NCBI RefSeq assembly: GCF_000012825.1 | Contig: NC_009614.1 | Location: 4,464,001 to 4,528,000 of the forward strand | Direction of reading: 5' to 3' | Length of the DNA: 64,000 bases | From: Phocaeicola vulgatus ATCC 8482 | GTDB taxonomy: Bacteria > Bacteroidota > Bacteroidia > Bacteroidales > Bacteroidaceae | Shown here: piece by piece, positions 1 through 9,423 of the stretch | Numbering within the stretch: position 1 is the stretch's first letter | How the letters are laid out: the number at the start of each line of letters is the position of its first letter | Translations under genes and position numbers: made by a program | The notes under the pieces: model-generated | The model's database searches: none | Told to the model about the DNA's origin: nothing | The model's input: the letters and a program-made list of their open reading frames with translations, nothing else

Positions 1-1032
1 ATTCACTGGCAGGGAAAGCAATAGAAATCATGCGCCGCAATCCCAAAGTAGCGGACGCCCGCAACGAATGGGGCAACATGAGTTTAATGATCCGCCCTGT
101 TTACGATCCGGTAAAAGCCGGAGCACTGGGTATCACCAAAACACAAATGATGCAATCCGTCAAGTCTATCAGTGATGGAACTCCTGTAGGAATTTATCGG
201 GATAATGAAAAGAAAGTACCTGTATTACTAAAATCGGAAGGGGTCATATTACAGACGAACGATCTTTAGGGGATTTCTCTGTTTGGAACGGGGAGCATTC
301 GGCCCTCTGTCACAAGTAACGGAAAAAATTGAAACCACTTGGGAATTTCCGCAAATACGTACTTATAACCGTCAGTTATCCATGGCAGCCATGTGTGGAG
401 TAAAACCGGGACACACCATGGCGGAAGTACACGGAGAAATACGAAAAGAGATAGAAGAAATAGAATTGCCCGAAGGATATACCTTCTTCTGGGATGCCCA
501 ATACAAAGACCAAGGCGAAGCGATGCAGGCCATTGCCAAGTTCTTTCCTTTGGCTTTTCTGATGCTCATTGTAATTCTTGTAGCATTATTCGGTAACTTC
601 AGACAACCGGTCATTATCCTGTGTATCCTTCCCCTTTCCCTTATCGGGGTTGCCATAGGTATGCTGCTCACCGGATTCGATTTCGGCTTCTTCCCCATCG
701 CCGGATGGCTGGGATTATTAGGTATGATTATTAAAAATGTGATTGTGTTACTGGATGAAATAAATATACAGCGCCGAAATGGAATCGCACCTTATACCGC
801 CATCATAGAAGCTACAGTGTCAAGAACAAGACCTGTACTTATGGCAGCGACCACTACTATTTTAGGAATGGTTCCGTTGTTGTTCGATATAGCATTCGGC
901 GGTATGGCAGCCACTATTATTTTCGGACTGACGTTTGCCACATTGCTAACGTTATTCGTAACCCCGGCATTATATGCCATGTTTTATAAAATTAAGAGTA
1001 ATTCTAAATATGCATCCTATGAAAAGAATTAA
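1..1032 (+). pseudogene. RND efflux transporter permease, C-terminal part, two frameshifts
   Basis: Inner-membrane proton-driven pump of the AcrB/MexB/CzcA superfamily, cut by the left window edge. Reading starts in one frame from position 3, moves to a second frame near 241-250 and a third near 300-306. Adding one G to the G-run near 240 and one C to the C-run near 305 restores a continuous protein passing through GDFSVWNGEHSAPLSQV. The last 170 residues contain the hydrophobic helices and the conserved end of RND permeases. Its stop overlaps the start of the TolC gene, as expected for an efflux operon. Both lesions lie in short homopolymers, so sequencing error and true decay are both possible. 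Confidence 0.85.
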
Positions 1033-2308
1033 TATACTGTTTATCTTTATTTTTAGTGTTCCGTCCGCAACTTTCTCCCAACAAAGTGATTTATTGGAAA
1101 AGTACAGGTCGATGGCTGTGGAATACAACCACGACCTGAAGGCGGCGGATAAACACATCTCTGCAAGTATCGAACTGGAAAAAGCCGCCCGAAAAGATTT
1201 GCGTCCCAAACTTTCGGGTGACGCCAACTTTCAATATACCGGCAACCCCATCCAGCTCACTCTGGACTTGCCCAGTATGCAAAACCCACTGACGTTCGAA
1301 GGCAAGGACATGAAATATGGTGCCTCACTTACCCTATTACAGCCGGTCTATACAGGCGGGCGTCTGCTGGAAACCATCCGGATGGCAAAACATCAACATA
1401 GTCTGGCAGCACATCAGGCGGAATACTTTCGTTCCGCCCTGTGCTACCAAACCGATATGCAATACTGGAATACCGTAGCCCGTGCCGAACTTCTGCAAGT
1501 TGCTACCGACTATCGAAACTCTATCGCCTCACTCACCAAAACTATCCGTGAGCGAGTCGAAGCAGGACTAGTTGACCCGCAAGACTTGCTTATGGCAGAA
1601 GTAAAACTAAATGAAGCCGAATACCAATTGCTCCAAGCAAAAAGCAGTTTGGAAACAGGAAGAATGGCACTTAATTCACTGATTGGCACGGCATTTCATG
1701 AAATAACGGAAGTGGAAGATACCATTCCTTCCATCGTAATGAATGAGCAGTTATGGAAGCAAGACGGTTCTAACCGACCGGAACTAAAAATAGCATACGA
1801 CCAAATAGGCATAGCCGAAAGCTCAAAGAAACTGACTGACTCAAAATATAAACCGCAACTGTATGTCGACATAGAAGGAAGTTACTCTTCACCAGGATAT
1901 AACTTTAAATCCGACCTTGATCCCAACTATGCCGTTTATGCTAAGTTATCTGTACCTATTTTTGAATGGGGGAAACGACGCAACGAAAAACGGGCAGCCT
2001 CTTTCCAGATCGGTGCCGCGACTGATAATCTGCACCAAGTAAGTGACCATGTAAATCTGGAAGTGCAGACAGCCCGTGTATCCTTGTCTCAAGCAATGGA
2101 ACAAGTACAATTAACTAGAAACTCATTGGAAAAAGCCCGCAAAAACGAACAAATGGCATTGGAAAGATATACAGAAGGGAAAGTATCAATAGTGGAAATG
2201 ATAGAGGCACAAAACTATCGGCAGATTTCACAAACCAACTATGTACAAGCCAAAGTTTCTGCACAAGGACACTATTCCGCATTGCTGAAAGCTTTAAACA
2301 AATATTAG
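1010..2308 (+). CDS. TolC-family outer membrane efflux channel
   Basis: Outer membrane factor that forms the exit duct for the RND pump encoded just upstream. The protein is about 432 residues, starts with a Lys-Arg and hydrophobic signal peptide ending near FSQQ, and then shows the repeated heptad-like alpha-helical hairpins of TolC proteins (for example around residues 130-230 and 330-430). I chose the ATG at 1010 (a second lies at 1019) because it precedes the signal peptide directly; upstream in-frame codons only read through the permease gene. It overlaps the permease end by 23 bases, which implies translational coupling. The substrate cannot be told from sequence. Confidence 0.9.
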   Translation: MHPMKRINILFIFIFSVPSATFSQQSDLLEKYRSMAVEYNHDLKAADKHISASIELEKAARKDLRPKLSGDANFQYTGNPIQLTLDLPSMQNPLTFEGKDMKYGASLTLLQPVYTGGRLLETIRMAKHQHSLAAHQAEYFRSALCYQTDMQYWNTVARAELLQVATDYRNSIASLTKTIRERVEAGLVDPQDLLMAEVKLNEAEYQLLQAKSSLETGRMALNSLIGTAFHEITEVEDTIPSIVMNEQLWKQDGSNRPELKIAYDQIGIAESSKKLTDSKYKPQLYVDIEGSYSSPGYNFKSDLDPNYAVYAKLSVPIFEWGKRRNEKRAASFQIGAATDNLHQVSDHVNLEVQTARVSLSQAMEQVQLTRNSLEKARKNEQMALERYTEGKVSIVEMIEAQNYRQISQTNYVQAKVSAQGHYSALLKALNKY

Positions 2309-2338
2309 ATAAAACCAACCATCATGAAAAGCATATTC

Positions 2339-2386
2339 TTCCATTCACCAAGGAACGGAATTTATCCGTACCTATAGTGAATGGAA
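2339..2386. repeat. Nested inverted repeat after the efflux operon
   Basis: TTCCATTCAC at 2339-2348 pairs with GTGAATGGAA at 2377-2386, and inside it ACGGA and TCCGT form a second stem around a 5-nt loop. It lies 30 bases after the TolC stop. There is no T-run after it on the plus strand, so it may be an mRNA-stabilising hairpin or a decayed terminator rather than a classical terminator. Confidence 0.5.
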
Positions 2387-2435
2387 AATATTAATTTAAC
2401 ACCTCTCCAGTCTATGATTATTCTGTAAAATATTG

Positions 2436-2443
2436 TAGCTTTG
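2436..2443 (+). promoter_or_regulatory. Bacteroides -7 promoter element (TAGCTTTG)
   Basis: TAGCTTTG fits the TAnnTTTG consensus and ends 5 bases before the ATG of the sensor kinase gene at 2449. Transcription would start at or next to the start codon, so the kinase mRNA may be leaderless. No clear TTTG is seen 19 bases upstream. Confidence 0.5.
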
Positions 2444-2448
2444 TTCAC

Positions 2449-3477
2449 ATGAAATGGAATGTTACATTATATGGCCTTTTATTCTCCGGACTAGGAGCAT
2501 TTTCCTATCTTCTTCTAGCCAATTATTCCGATTTGTCACCCCATGTGGCAGATATGCTATTTTCCAAAGGTGCTTTTATCTTCTTCATCACAGCCTTCAA
2601 TATTCTTGGCTACTCAACGTTGCGGCTCAGTTCCTGGCTAAACAGTCAATATGCATTGAATATCCGCAAACGTTGGAAAATTATTACCATTTATATAGCC
2701 GTAACTCTTCTGTTCTTTCTTTTGAATTATAGTTTATTGATTGTCGGAAAACTTCTGGTAGGTTCCTACAACATATTTATTTTCCCAAATGGCGGCTGGC
2801 GCATCCTCTTTCTGGTATGGTTGGTGGAGTTAGTTATTGTAGGACTACTTTTATCTAACCGTTCTATTCAGAACACATTAAAACTGCAACAAGAAGCTGC
2901 CGAACTTCAAAAAGAAAATAACACAGCCCGTTACACCGCCCTGCAAAACCAACTCAATCCACACTTTCTGTTCAACAGTCTTAACACGCTGATTGCAGAA
3001 ATAGAATACAATCCCGCCAATGCAGTCCGCTTCACTAAGCATCTGTCCAGCGTTTACCGCTATGTCCTTCAAAGTCAAGATAAAGTCTTGGTACCTTTAA
3101 GCGAAGAATTGGAATTTATGAGATCCTACCTCTTTCTTCACGAAGTCCGATTAGGAAATTGCATCAGTTACAAATGTCATCTTCCCGAAGACTATCCTGA
3201 AGCCATGCTCCCGCCACTAACTTTGCAACTGCTGGTAGAAAATGTCATCAAGCATAATTCCATCACCTCAAACAAGCCTATGCAAATTAATATAGAAATT
3301 GAAAATTATTTCCTGACAGTAAGTAACCCTATCCAACCTAAAAAGAGTAATGACACCTCTTCGGGAGTAGGATTGAATAATCTTTCCAACCGTTGCAAAC
3401 TACTGCTCGGTGAAGGAATCATTGTCACTAAAGCAAACAATTTGTTTACCGTAAAAGTACCTTTAGCATATGAATAA
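2449..3477 (+). CDS. LytS/YehU-type sensor histidine kinase
   Basis: Membrane histidine kinase of the His_kinase (PF06580) family, 342 residues. About four hydrophobic segments fill residues 1-135; a short coiled coil leads to the phosphoacceptor box QNQLNPHFLFNSLNTL with His near residue 172; the ATP-binding N-box LLVENVIKHN lies near residue 262 and a glycine box (GVGLNNL) near 305. No periplasmic sensor domain is evident, so the signal is probably sensed in the membrane. It overlaps the LytTR regulator gene by 8 bases, its obvious partner. The next in-frame Met is far downstream, supporting the start at 2449. Confidence 0.92.
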   Translation: MKWNVTLYGLLFSGLGAFSYLLLANYSDLSPHVADMLFSKGAFIFFITAFNILGYSTLRLSSWLNSQYALNIRKRWKIITIYIAVTLLFFLLNYSLLIVGKLLVGSYNIFIFPNGGWRILFLVWLVELVIVGLLLSNRSIQNTLKLQQEAAELQKENNTARYTALQNQLNPHFLFNSLNTLIAEIEYNPANAVRFTKHLSSVYRYVLQSQDKVLVPLSEELEFMRSYLFLHEVRLGNCISYKCHLPEDYPEAMLPPLTLQLLVENVIKHNSITSNKPMQINIEIENYFLTVSNPIQPKKSNDTSSGVGLNNLSNRCKLLLGEGIIVTKANNLFTVKVPLAYE

Positions 3478-4243
3478 ACTAAACGCAATCATTATAGAAG
3501 ATGAAGTGCCAGCAGCACGTTTGTTACATTCCATGATTACCCGTCTGCGCCCGCAATGGACACTGACCATTATACCGGGCAGTGTGGACGAAGCTGTGGC
3601 TTGGTTTAAAGATAATCCACAACCCGACCTGATCTTCCTCGATATCCAATTGGCAGATGGAAACGCATTCGATTTCCTTTCGGCCGTGCATCCTTCCTCT
3701 ATAATTATTTTTACAACTGCCTACGACCAATATGCCATCCGCGCATTTACAGTAAATAGCATAGATTATATACTGAAACCCATCGACGAAACACGTCTGC
3801 TCGATGCCATCATCAAATACGAAACTTTACAAAACAAAGGAATCTCCCGCCCCCAAGAATATCTGGATACATTGCTGGATACCCTGCAACATAAAGAAAG
3901 ACGTTACCGTACACGCTTCCTTATTTATGGAGCCGACCGTTTCTGGTCTCTTCAAGTAACGGACATAGCCTATTTCTATTCTGAAAATAAAATAACTTTT
4001 GCCGTCACCCAAAAAGGACAAGAACACATAATCGACCTGTCTCTGAATAAATTAATGGAACAGTTGGACCCAGAACAGTTCTTTCGCGCCAACCGTCAGA
4101 TTATTATCAGCATTGCTTCCATAGACCATGCCGAACCTTATTTTAATGGCAAGATAGTAGTCAGTGTCCTTCCTCCTTACAAAGCCCAAATCACCATCAG
4201 TGAAGAAAAACTTTCTTCATTCAAGCTTTGGCTTAATTATTAA
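3470..4243 (+). CDS. LytTR-family response regulator
   Basis: DNA-binding response regulator, 257 residues. The receiver domain (1-120) shows the acidic pair E10/D11, the phosphoacceptor Asp near residue 58 (LIFLDIQ) and the conserved Lys near 103 (ILKPID). Residues about 150-255 form a LytTR domain, recognisable from FYSENKI, HIIDLSLNKL and FFRANRQIIIS. It is translationally coupled to the kinase upstream. A target regulon cannot be inferred; the efflux operon upstream is one candidate by position only. Confidence 0.93.
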   Translation: MNKLNAIIIEDEVPAARLLHSMITRLRPQWTLTIIPGSVDEAVAWFKDNPQPDLIFLDIQLADGNAFDFLSAVHPSSIIIFTTAYDQYAIRAFTVNSIDYILKPIDETRLLDAIIKYETLQNKGISRPQEYLDTLLDTLQHKERRYRTRFLIYGADRFWSLQVTDIAYFYSENKITFAVTQKGQEHIIDLSLNKLMEQLDPEQFFRANRQIIISIASIDHAEPYFNGKIVVSVLPPYKAQITISEEKLSSFKLWLNY

Positions 4244-4271
4244 GAAATGAAAAAGGAAGATTAAGCACTTA

Positions 4272-4544
4272 CTAATCGGTAAACATGATAGCCTCAATGC
4301 ATATACCTTGTTTATTGATAACACACTCTATAGTCGCTGCCGGAAGCCGGAACTCCAAAATATGCGCATCGGGCAAATAGGGACATATATATCTTTGTGA
4401 ATCAGGATGAAATGTTCTGATACACAATTCCGAAAATCCAATAAAGCCCCTTACTTTAAAATAATTAAAGCAAGATTGCGAAAACGGCAAAAAAGGAGGT
4501 CTATTTTCTTTCATTAGTCTTTGCAATAGATTTATGTTACTCAT
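4272..4544 (-). CDS. Hypothetical protein, 90 residues
   Basis: Small soluble-looking protein on the minus strand, alone in an 816-base gap between the LytTR gene and putA. I do not recognise a domain. It is bounded by stop-rich sequence, is not a shadow of another gene, and has ordinary amino-acid composition with a Cys- and Pro-rich middle (about residues 45-60). No signal peptide or membrane segment is seen. The lack of a clear promoter or Shine-Dalgarno site keeps confidence moderate. Confidence 0.4.
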   Translation of the reverse strand: MSNINLLQRLMKENRPPFLPFSQSCFNYFKVRGFIGFSELCIRTFHPDSQRYICPYLPDAHILEFRLPAATIECVINKQGICIEAIMFTD

Positions 4545-4624
4545 GTCAAAAACATGAACTTATCATAAACAAGCGTGTGTCCGAAAGGTTTATCAAAAGT
4601 TCCATTTCTTCCGCCACAATATAA

Positions 4625-4670
4625 AAAAGCAGTCCGGCACAGATATTCATCCATATGCCGGACTGCTTTT
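4625..4670. terminator. Bidirectional rho-independent terminator
   Basis: A perfect 15-bp inverted repeat, AAAAGCAGTCCGGCA at 4625-4639 and its complement at 4656-4670, with a 16-base loop. The A/T ends give a U-run in either direction. Nearest genes are the 90-residue gene (start at 4544) and the LytTR gene to the left. Confidence 0.75.
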
Positions 4671-5020
4671 ACACCATATTATCCTTCTTACTTATTTCTA
4701 AGTTTTTTACACAAATCTGCTTTATCCGACAAACAAGGAAGATCGAAAAAATATTCATTCCGCCAAGTAACAGGACAAATTATTGTACCATTTTATTTCT
4801 ATGCCAAAATCCTATAACAAAGCTTTTTAATGCATCGTTAAAAAATATGAGTTATAAAAAATTGTCGGAATACTAGAATATCTTCTAAAACTTATAGACT
4901 ATCAGGTCCAACAAGTTTTAAAATAATTACGTATTGATTTAAAAATTTATCTGCCTTTACTCTTGCCCTTATTGATGAAATAATAAAGCACTCCATAAAA
5001 ATATAAAGACACTGAAAAGA
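4671..5020. other. AT-rich gap with no supported gene
   Basis: About 350 bases between two terminators. Both strands carry many stops; open stretches here show no start signals or recognisable protein. I see no further structured element. Confidence 0.5.
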
Positions 5021-5051
5021 ATTATCGGACGGAATGTTTCCGCCCGATAAT
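5021..5051 (-). terminator. Terminator of putA
   Basis: ATTATCGGACGG (5021-5032) pairs with CCGCCCGATAAT (5040-5051), with one mismatch and a 7-base loop. Read on the minus strand it starts 9 bases after the putA stop and is followed by TTCTTTT. Confidence 0.75.
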
Positions 5052-5059
5052 ATAAACAG

Positions 5060-8000
5060 TTATTCTACCGGCGGCACCTCCAGAATACTACCATAACGAT
5101 GATATTCAAATGAAATACTTTGCTCCTTGATGTAATGAACCAATTCCACACGTCCGTCTTTCACCGGTTTAGCTGTAGCAATATACTTATCAATACGTGC
5201 AGCTTCCTCGTACATTTCCATCGGAATATCAGCCCCACAAGTGCGGATACGTTCATAATTCTTCATTGATTTCAGGAATCCGGCCAACGCTTCTTCTTTT
5301 AAAGGACATCCCAAAGAAGCCAATGCAGCGGTACGGTCATCACCAGGTTCAAAACTAATACTCAATGGAGTATGACAAATTCTGGCAGCCAAAGCAATCA
5401 TCTTTGCATCTTCATTGTTATCTCCTGGGAAAAGACGCAAAACCATATTCTTTAAAGGCAGATAGCGGAATGCATTTTGCTCGCCATACAGATTATTGAC
5501 ATCACGAGCATGCGCAAATTCCTGCTCGTATGCCTTCACATAACTTTGTGTATAGTCGGTGGTACTGCCTGGCTTATCTGCAATATTTACAAAACAAGCA
5601 CAATAGTTAGGACCACCCGCCTTCACACCTCCACCAAAAGCCGACAATTTCATTCCACCGAACGGCTGACGATTTACAATGGCCCCCGTTATACCACGAT
5701 TGATGTAAAGGTTACCTGCCATAATTGAATCTTTCCACAATTTCTGTTCGCCTTCATCCAGACTCTGTAAGCCCGAAGTCAAACCATATTCCAAACTGTT
5801 TACCAAATCAATGCCTTGCTGCAAATTCTCAATGCAAACCACGCTCAGCATCGGACCGAACAATTCCGTTCTGAATGAATAGTTGCCGGGACGTACCCCC
5901 CACTTCACTGTAGGAGCCAATACATATTTATGCTTATCAAGAAAACGAGGTGGAACCAGCCAAGACTCCCCTTTTTCCAGTTCCAGAGCTTTCAATAATT
6001 TATCATTCTTATTGGTAATCATCGGACCTACCACATTCCCAGGATTCCATACACTACCCACCTTCATACTAGTTGCGGCATCTTTCAACTTATCTTGAAA
6101 GTTCTTGTCCTCATAGACCGAGCGTTCTACCAGCAATAAAGAACATGCGGAACATTTTTGACCGGCATTGCCAAAAGCAGAAGCCACAATATTCATAATA
6201 GCATGGTCACGGTCACCGGAATCTGTCAAGATAATTGCATTCTTGCCACCGGTTTCTGCCGACAATGGAGTAGCCGGATTACTGCGTGCAATATTTTGGG
6301 CAGTGTCTGTCCCTCCTGTCAGAATAATATGTTTGACAGCCGGAGCAGTAGTCAATACCTTTAATGCCTCACGGTCTGTAATGATAACCTGCAAAGCCTC
6401 TTTAGGCACACCTGCATCCCAAAATGCCTTGGCAAACAACCATGCCACAGGAGCGGCAACAGTAGCCGGTTTCAGAATCACAGTATTTCCTCCTGCCAGT
6501 CCTGCCACAATACCACCAATAGGTATGGCACACGGAAAGTTCCACGGAGAAATAACCAAAATAGTCCCTTTAGGAGCAATATCCACACCCGGCAATTCCG
6601 CAAACTGCTTCATGCTAGTGGTATAAAAACGAGCATAATCGATCCCCTCCGATACCTCCACATCGCCTTCCACCACTGTCTTCCCTGTCACAGCACACAT
6701 ACAACCTATCAAATCACCACGCATCTCACCCAGTCTGTTGGCAGCTTCATACATTATTTTATGCCGTTCCTGCAATGTGGTCTTTCTCCATCCGGCAGGA
6801 TCTTTTTCGGCTATTTCCAAAATTTTCATCACCTGTCCGGCATCAGCTTGTGACATTTCACATACACAAACCTCATCATCCTGACAACGGTCCATATATT
6901 TATGACGCTTCTCACAAACCACCGTTTCAGCTCCTATCTGCAAAGGAATGATTTCAGGTGAATCCGCCGGTGACTTCTTCCATTTCGCAAAAATATTCCG
7001 AACCCACTCCTGGTTCTGAGCCAAATCAAAATCAGTATCAGGTTCATTCTTCATTACATCAGCTGGTGGAACGGGATTATAACGATGCAAGCGGTTTTGT
7101 GTACGGGTAGGAATATGCGTAATAACATCTTTCATCTTATAAGCTTCCTCAAACTGGTTCTGCAAGAAACGCCAAGTATCCGTACCCGGCTTCAAATTGA
7201 ACGAATGGGTCAGAAAGTTGTCCGGAGCCGTATTTTCATCCATACGACGGACCAAGTAAGATACTGCATTCAGGAAATGCTCATCTTTTACCACCGGTGC
7301 ATATAAAATCACATGATTTCCCAATTGGGATTGGGCACGCCATACATGATCAGCCATACCTTCCAACATCTCAAAAGTCATGTACTCCGCGCTTCCCAGC
7401 TTCCGACTCAACAGATAGGCGTATGCAATAGTGAACAAATTATGAGAAGCGACCCCCACATGCAAGGCTTTTGCATTCTCCGGTAACAAAGCCCGTTCCA
7501 GAATATGCAAATAATTGGCATCGACTTCTGTTTTCGATGTCCTCACTGGATTAGGCCAGCCACGAAGAGAAGAGATAACCGTTTCCATTTCCAGATTACA
7601 ACCTTTTACCAACCGCATTTTCAATGGCGCACCGCCATCAGCCATACGCGCTTTGGCAAAGTCCAACAATTCAGTCTGAAATTCATACGCATCGGGCAGA
7701 TAAGCCTGTACAACAATACCTGCCGAATAGTTTTTAAATTCCGGTCTGCTCAACACTTCTTTAAACAAGCGCAATGTAAAGTGAGCATCTTTATACTCCT
7801 CCATATCCAAATTGACAAACTTGGAACGTTTTACACCATTCTCATCTACGTAAGGAAAGTCAATCGCTTTCTGATATAGCGCACACATACGTTTCACCAG
7901 TTCCGGAAAACTTTCTTCATAATTCAGCGCATGGGTCTGTGCGTAAATACCCGATATTTTCACGGAGATATAATTGATATCGGGAGCCTCCAAAGCTTCT

Positions 8001-8494
8001 AAATAATGGAAATAACGATGGTCTGCTTCTCCGTTTCCTAATACGACCTCACCCAGCAAATTTACATTCTGACCAATCTTTTGCTTAAAACGGGCAGCCA
8101 GATGGTCTGTTAATTTAGGACGCGCCTCATCCAGAATCACTTTAGAAGTATCCATACGAAGACGCTTCTTTATGATTGGTATGGCAATAAAATCAAAATG
8201 GTGGCCAAAAGCCTGGTACATTTTAAAAAGGAAAGCATCACGCTTATTCAAGAATTCGGGTACACCATAACGGTCTATCAGTTTCTTGATACGTTCCGCC
8301 AGTTTCTTACGATCACGGATCTGAGAAGATTCGTCCAGCATCTTCACCAGGAACTTTTTATCCTGCGGCCGTTGTACCATAACGGCATATTTATGCTGTT
8401 CTTTACGTTCTTCGCTAGTGATGGTTTGTTCACACGTGTTATAAAGCTTCAGTACCCATTCTTGTACTTCAGCGATGGTCGGTCTGTTGTCCAT
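5060..8494 (-). CDS. putA: Bifunctional proline dehydrogenase / L-glutamate gamma-semialdehyde dehydrogenase
   Basis: Oxidises proline to glutamate in two steps: FAD-dependent proline dehydrogenase, then NAD-dependent P5C dehydrogenase. The 1144-residue protein has an N-terminal PRODH barrel (roughly residues 80-480, with RLVKGCNLE and FNLKPGT segments) and a C-terminal aldehyde dehydrogenase domain (roughly 560-1050). In the latter, VISPWNFP, ETGGKNA (general-base Glu near 745) and AGQKCSACS (catalytic Cys near 780) are intact. There is no N-terminal DNA-binding ribbon-helix-helix as in enterobacterial trifunctional PutA, so it should not self-regulate. It is monocistronic with its own terminator and a long leader of about 190 nt that contains a short ORF. 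Confidence 0.95.
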   Translation of the reverse strand: MDNRPTIAEVQEWVLKLYNTCEQTITSEERKEQHKYAVMVQRPQDKKFLVKMLDESSQIRDRKKLAERIKKLIDRYGVPEFLNKRDAFLFKMYQAFGHHFDFIAIPIIKKRLRMDTSKVILDEARPKLTDHLAARFKQKIGQNVNLLGEVVLGNGEADHRYFHYLEALEAPDINYISVKISGIYAQTHALNYEESFPELVKRMCALYQKAIDFPYVDENGVKRSKFVNLDMEEYKDAHFTLRLFKEVLSRPEFKNYSAGIVVQAYLPDAYEFQTELLDFAKARMADGGAPLKMRLVKGCNLEMETVISSLRGWPNPVRTSKTEVDANYLHILERALLPENAKALHVGVASHNLFTIAYAYLLSRKLGSAEYMTFEMLEGMADHVWRAQSQLGNHVILYAPVVKDEHFLNAVSYLVRRMDENTAPDNFLTHSFNLKPGTDTWRFLQNQFEEAYKMKDVITHIPTRTQNRLHRYNPVPPADVMKNEPDTDFDLAQNQEWVRNIFAKWKKSPADSPEIIPLQIGAETVVCEKRHKYMDRCQDDEVCVCEMSQADAGQVMKILEIAEKDPAGWRKTTLQERHKIMYEAANRLGEMRGDLIGCMCAVTGKTVVEGDVEVSEGIDYARFYTTSMKQFAELPGVDIAPKGTILVISPWNFPCAIPIGGIVAGLAGGNTVILKPATVAAPVAWLFAKAFWDAGVPKEALQVIITDREALKVLTTAPAVKHIILTGGTDTAQNIARSNPATPLSAETGGKNAIILTDSGDRDHAIMNIVASAFGNAGQKCSACSLLLVERSVYEDKNFQDKLKDAATSMKVGSVWNPGNVVGPMITNKNDKLLKALELEKGESWLVPPRFLDKHKYVLAPTVKWGVRPGNYSFRTELFGPMLSVVCIENLQQGIDLVNSLEYGLTSGLQSLDEGEQKLWKDSIMAGNLYINRGITGAIVNRQPFGGMKLSAFGGGVKAGGPNYCACFVNIADKPGSTTDYTQSYVKAYEQEFAHARDVNNLYGEQNAFRYLPLKNMVLRLFPGDNNEDAKMIALAARICHTPLSISFEPGDDRTAALASLGCPLKEEALAGFLKSMKNYERIRTCGADIPMEMYEEAARIDKYIATAKPVKDGRVELVHYIKEQSISFEYHRYGSILEVPPVE

Positions 8495-8535
8495 AGTAAA
8501 CTCATGTTAATGTGTAAGAATTAAGGATAAAAAAA

Positions 8536-8652
8536 TCATAGGTAAACAACCAAAGACATGAGCATCGTAGGACTGAACATAACGGCACGATACCGGTGCA
8601 AGGTCTGAAGAGCCTGCTGCGAAAACCGGTCAAATATAAGTTCTCTGCCCAT
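8536..8652 (-). CDS. Possible short leader ORF of putA, 38 residues
   Basis: Within the putA leader an ATG at 8652 opens 38 codons ending at 8536, 41 bases before the putA start. The peptide begins MGRELIFDRF and ends in a hydrophobic stretch (MLMSLVVYL). It lies downstream of the likely -7 promoter element and so would be on the same mRNA. I cannot show that it is translated; no proline codon run is present (one Pro), which argues against a classical proline attenuator. Confidence 0.25.
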   Translation of the reverse strand: MGRELIFDRFSQQALQTLHRYRAVMFSPTMLMSLVVYL

Positions 8653-8688
8653 AACGTAAATTCCTTATAAAATGTTACTGTTCATGTG

Positions 8689-8696
8689 CAAATATA
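8689..8696 (-). promoter_or_regulatory. -7 promoter element for putA (TATATTTG)
   Basis: On the minus strand TATATTTGC matches TAnnTTTG. The start point would be near 8682, giving a 5' leader of about 190 nt before putA, unusually long for a simple catabolic gene. Confidence 0.5.
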
Positions 8697-8750
8697 CACT
8701 AATTCTTTTATTATCAAAGGAAAAAGTGAAAAATTATAATCCGGAACATA

Positions 8751-9359
8751 TTAAATTTCCAATTTAAAGAAAGTAGGCTGATTGGAAGCCCTACTATAGC
8801 CTTCCAACAAATAGAAATCCGTACAGGCCACATGAATGGTAAATAAATAATTGATGGTATGCGAATGGTATCCTTTGGGAGGAGCGATACAATATAATCC
8901 ACCTATCGTTTCCTGTGTCCAAGAATAAGACTTTTCCTTAAAATCGGCTACAAAAGCTGCCTTTCTGAAACGATCTGAGATTTCACGCAAATAAAACTCA
9001 CCTATATGACAGGCATTGCTCCGATTAGACTCATGGTTGGCAAACAGCCAAAAATCATCCTGCAAACGAATACCTACCAAAGATCCTATATTGGAATGAA
9101 TGCTATATAGAACAGATTCTCCGCTGTACAAACCATTCCGACATATAAACGCCACCTTCTCCAAGCAATAAAATATATCATAGGAAAGACCTTCATGCTC
9201 ATCTTTCCAGTGAAACAGACCATTCTGTATCTGAAGCGCATACATCGGAACCGTCCATTGCCCGCAATCCAACAGACACAACACATCGCAGCCTCTTATC
9301 AATTTATGATAATCAGCCACACATTTATCCTGCGAATTCCAAACAATAATTTTCATCAC
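8751..9359 (-). CDS. Orphan protein, possible degenerate EEP/CdtB-like fold
   Basis: A 202-residue protein without signal peptide. It begins MMKIIVWNSQ and continues KLIRGCDVLCLLDCG, closely echoing the start of endonuclease/exonuclease/phosphatase (EEP) proteins, especially CdtB (K-hyd-TWN ... GAD-hyd-hyd-QE). Later parts also match that layout: LVGIRLQDDFWLFANHE for the strand before the catalytic His, AFVADFKE where active members have GDFN, and HTINYLF where they have a DY motif. Only the Asn of WN and perhaps a His remain of the catalytic set, so activity is doubtful. Fold assignment is inference from motif order. It stands alone between putA and the 6S-like RNA. Confidence 0.5.
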   Translation of the reverse strand: MMKIIVWNSQDKCVADYHKLIRGCDVLCLLDCGQWTVPMYALQIQNGLFHWKDEHEGLSYDIFYCLEKVAFICRNGLYSGESVLYSIHSNIGSLVGIRLQDDFWLFANHESNRSNACHIGEFYLREISDRFRKAAFVADFKEKSYSWTQETIGGLYCIAPPKGYHSHTINYLFTIHVACTDFYLLEGYSRASNQPTFFKLEI

Positions 9360-9423
9360 TCAGGCTAGTTTTATCCGTTCATTTTTATGGTACAAACATA
9401 AAAAAGAGACGTGGGACCTGCTT

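Noticed and set aside
372..698. Minus-strand ORF within the RND permease
   Set aside because: Antisense shadow of a conserved membrane protein.
4575..4876. Two plus-strand ORFs of 73-80 codons
   Set aside because: Both cross the perfect terminator hairpin and read AT-rich sequence.
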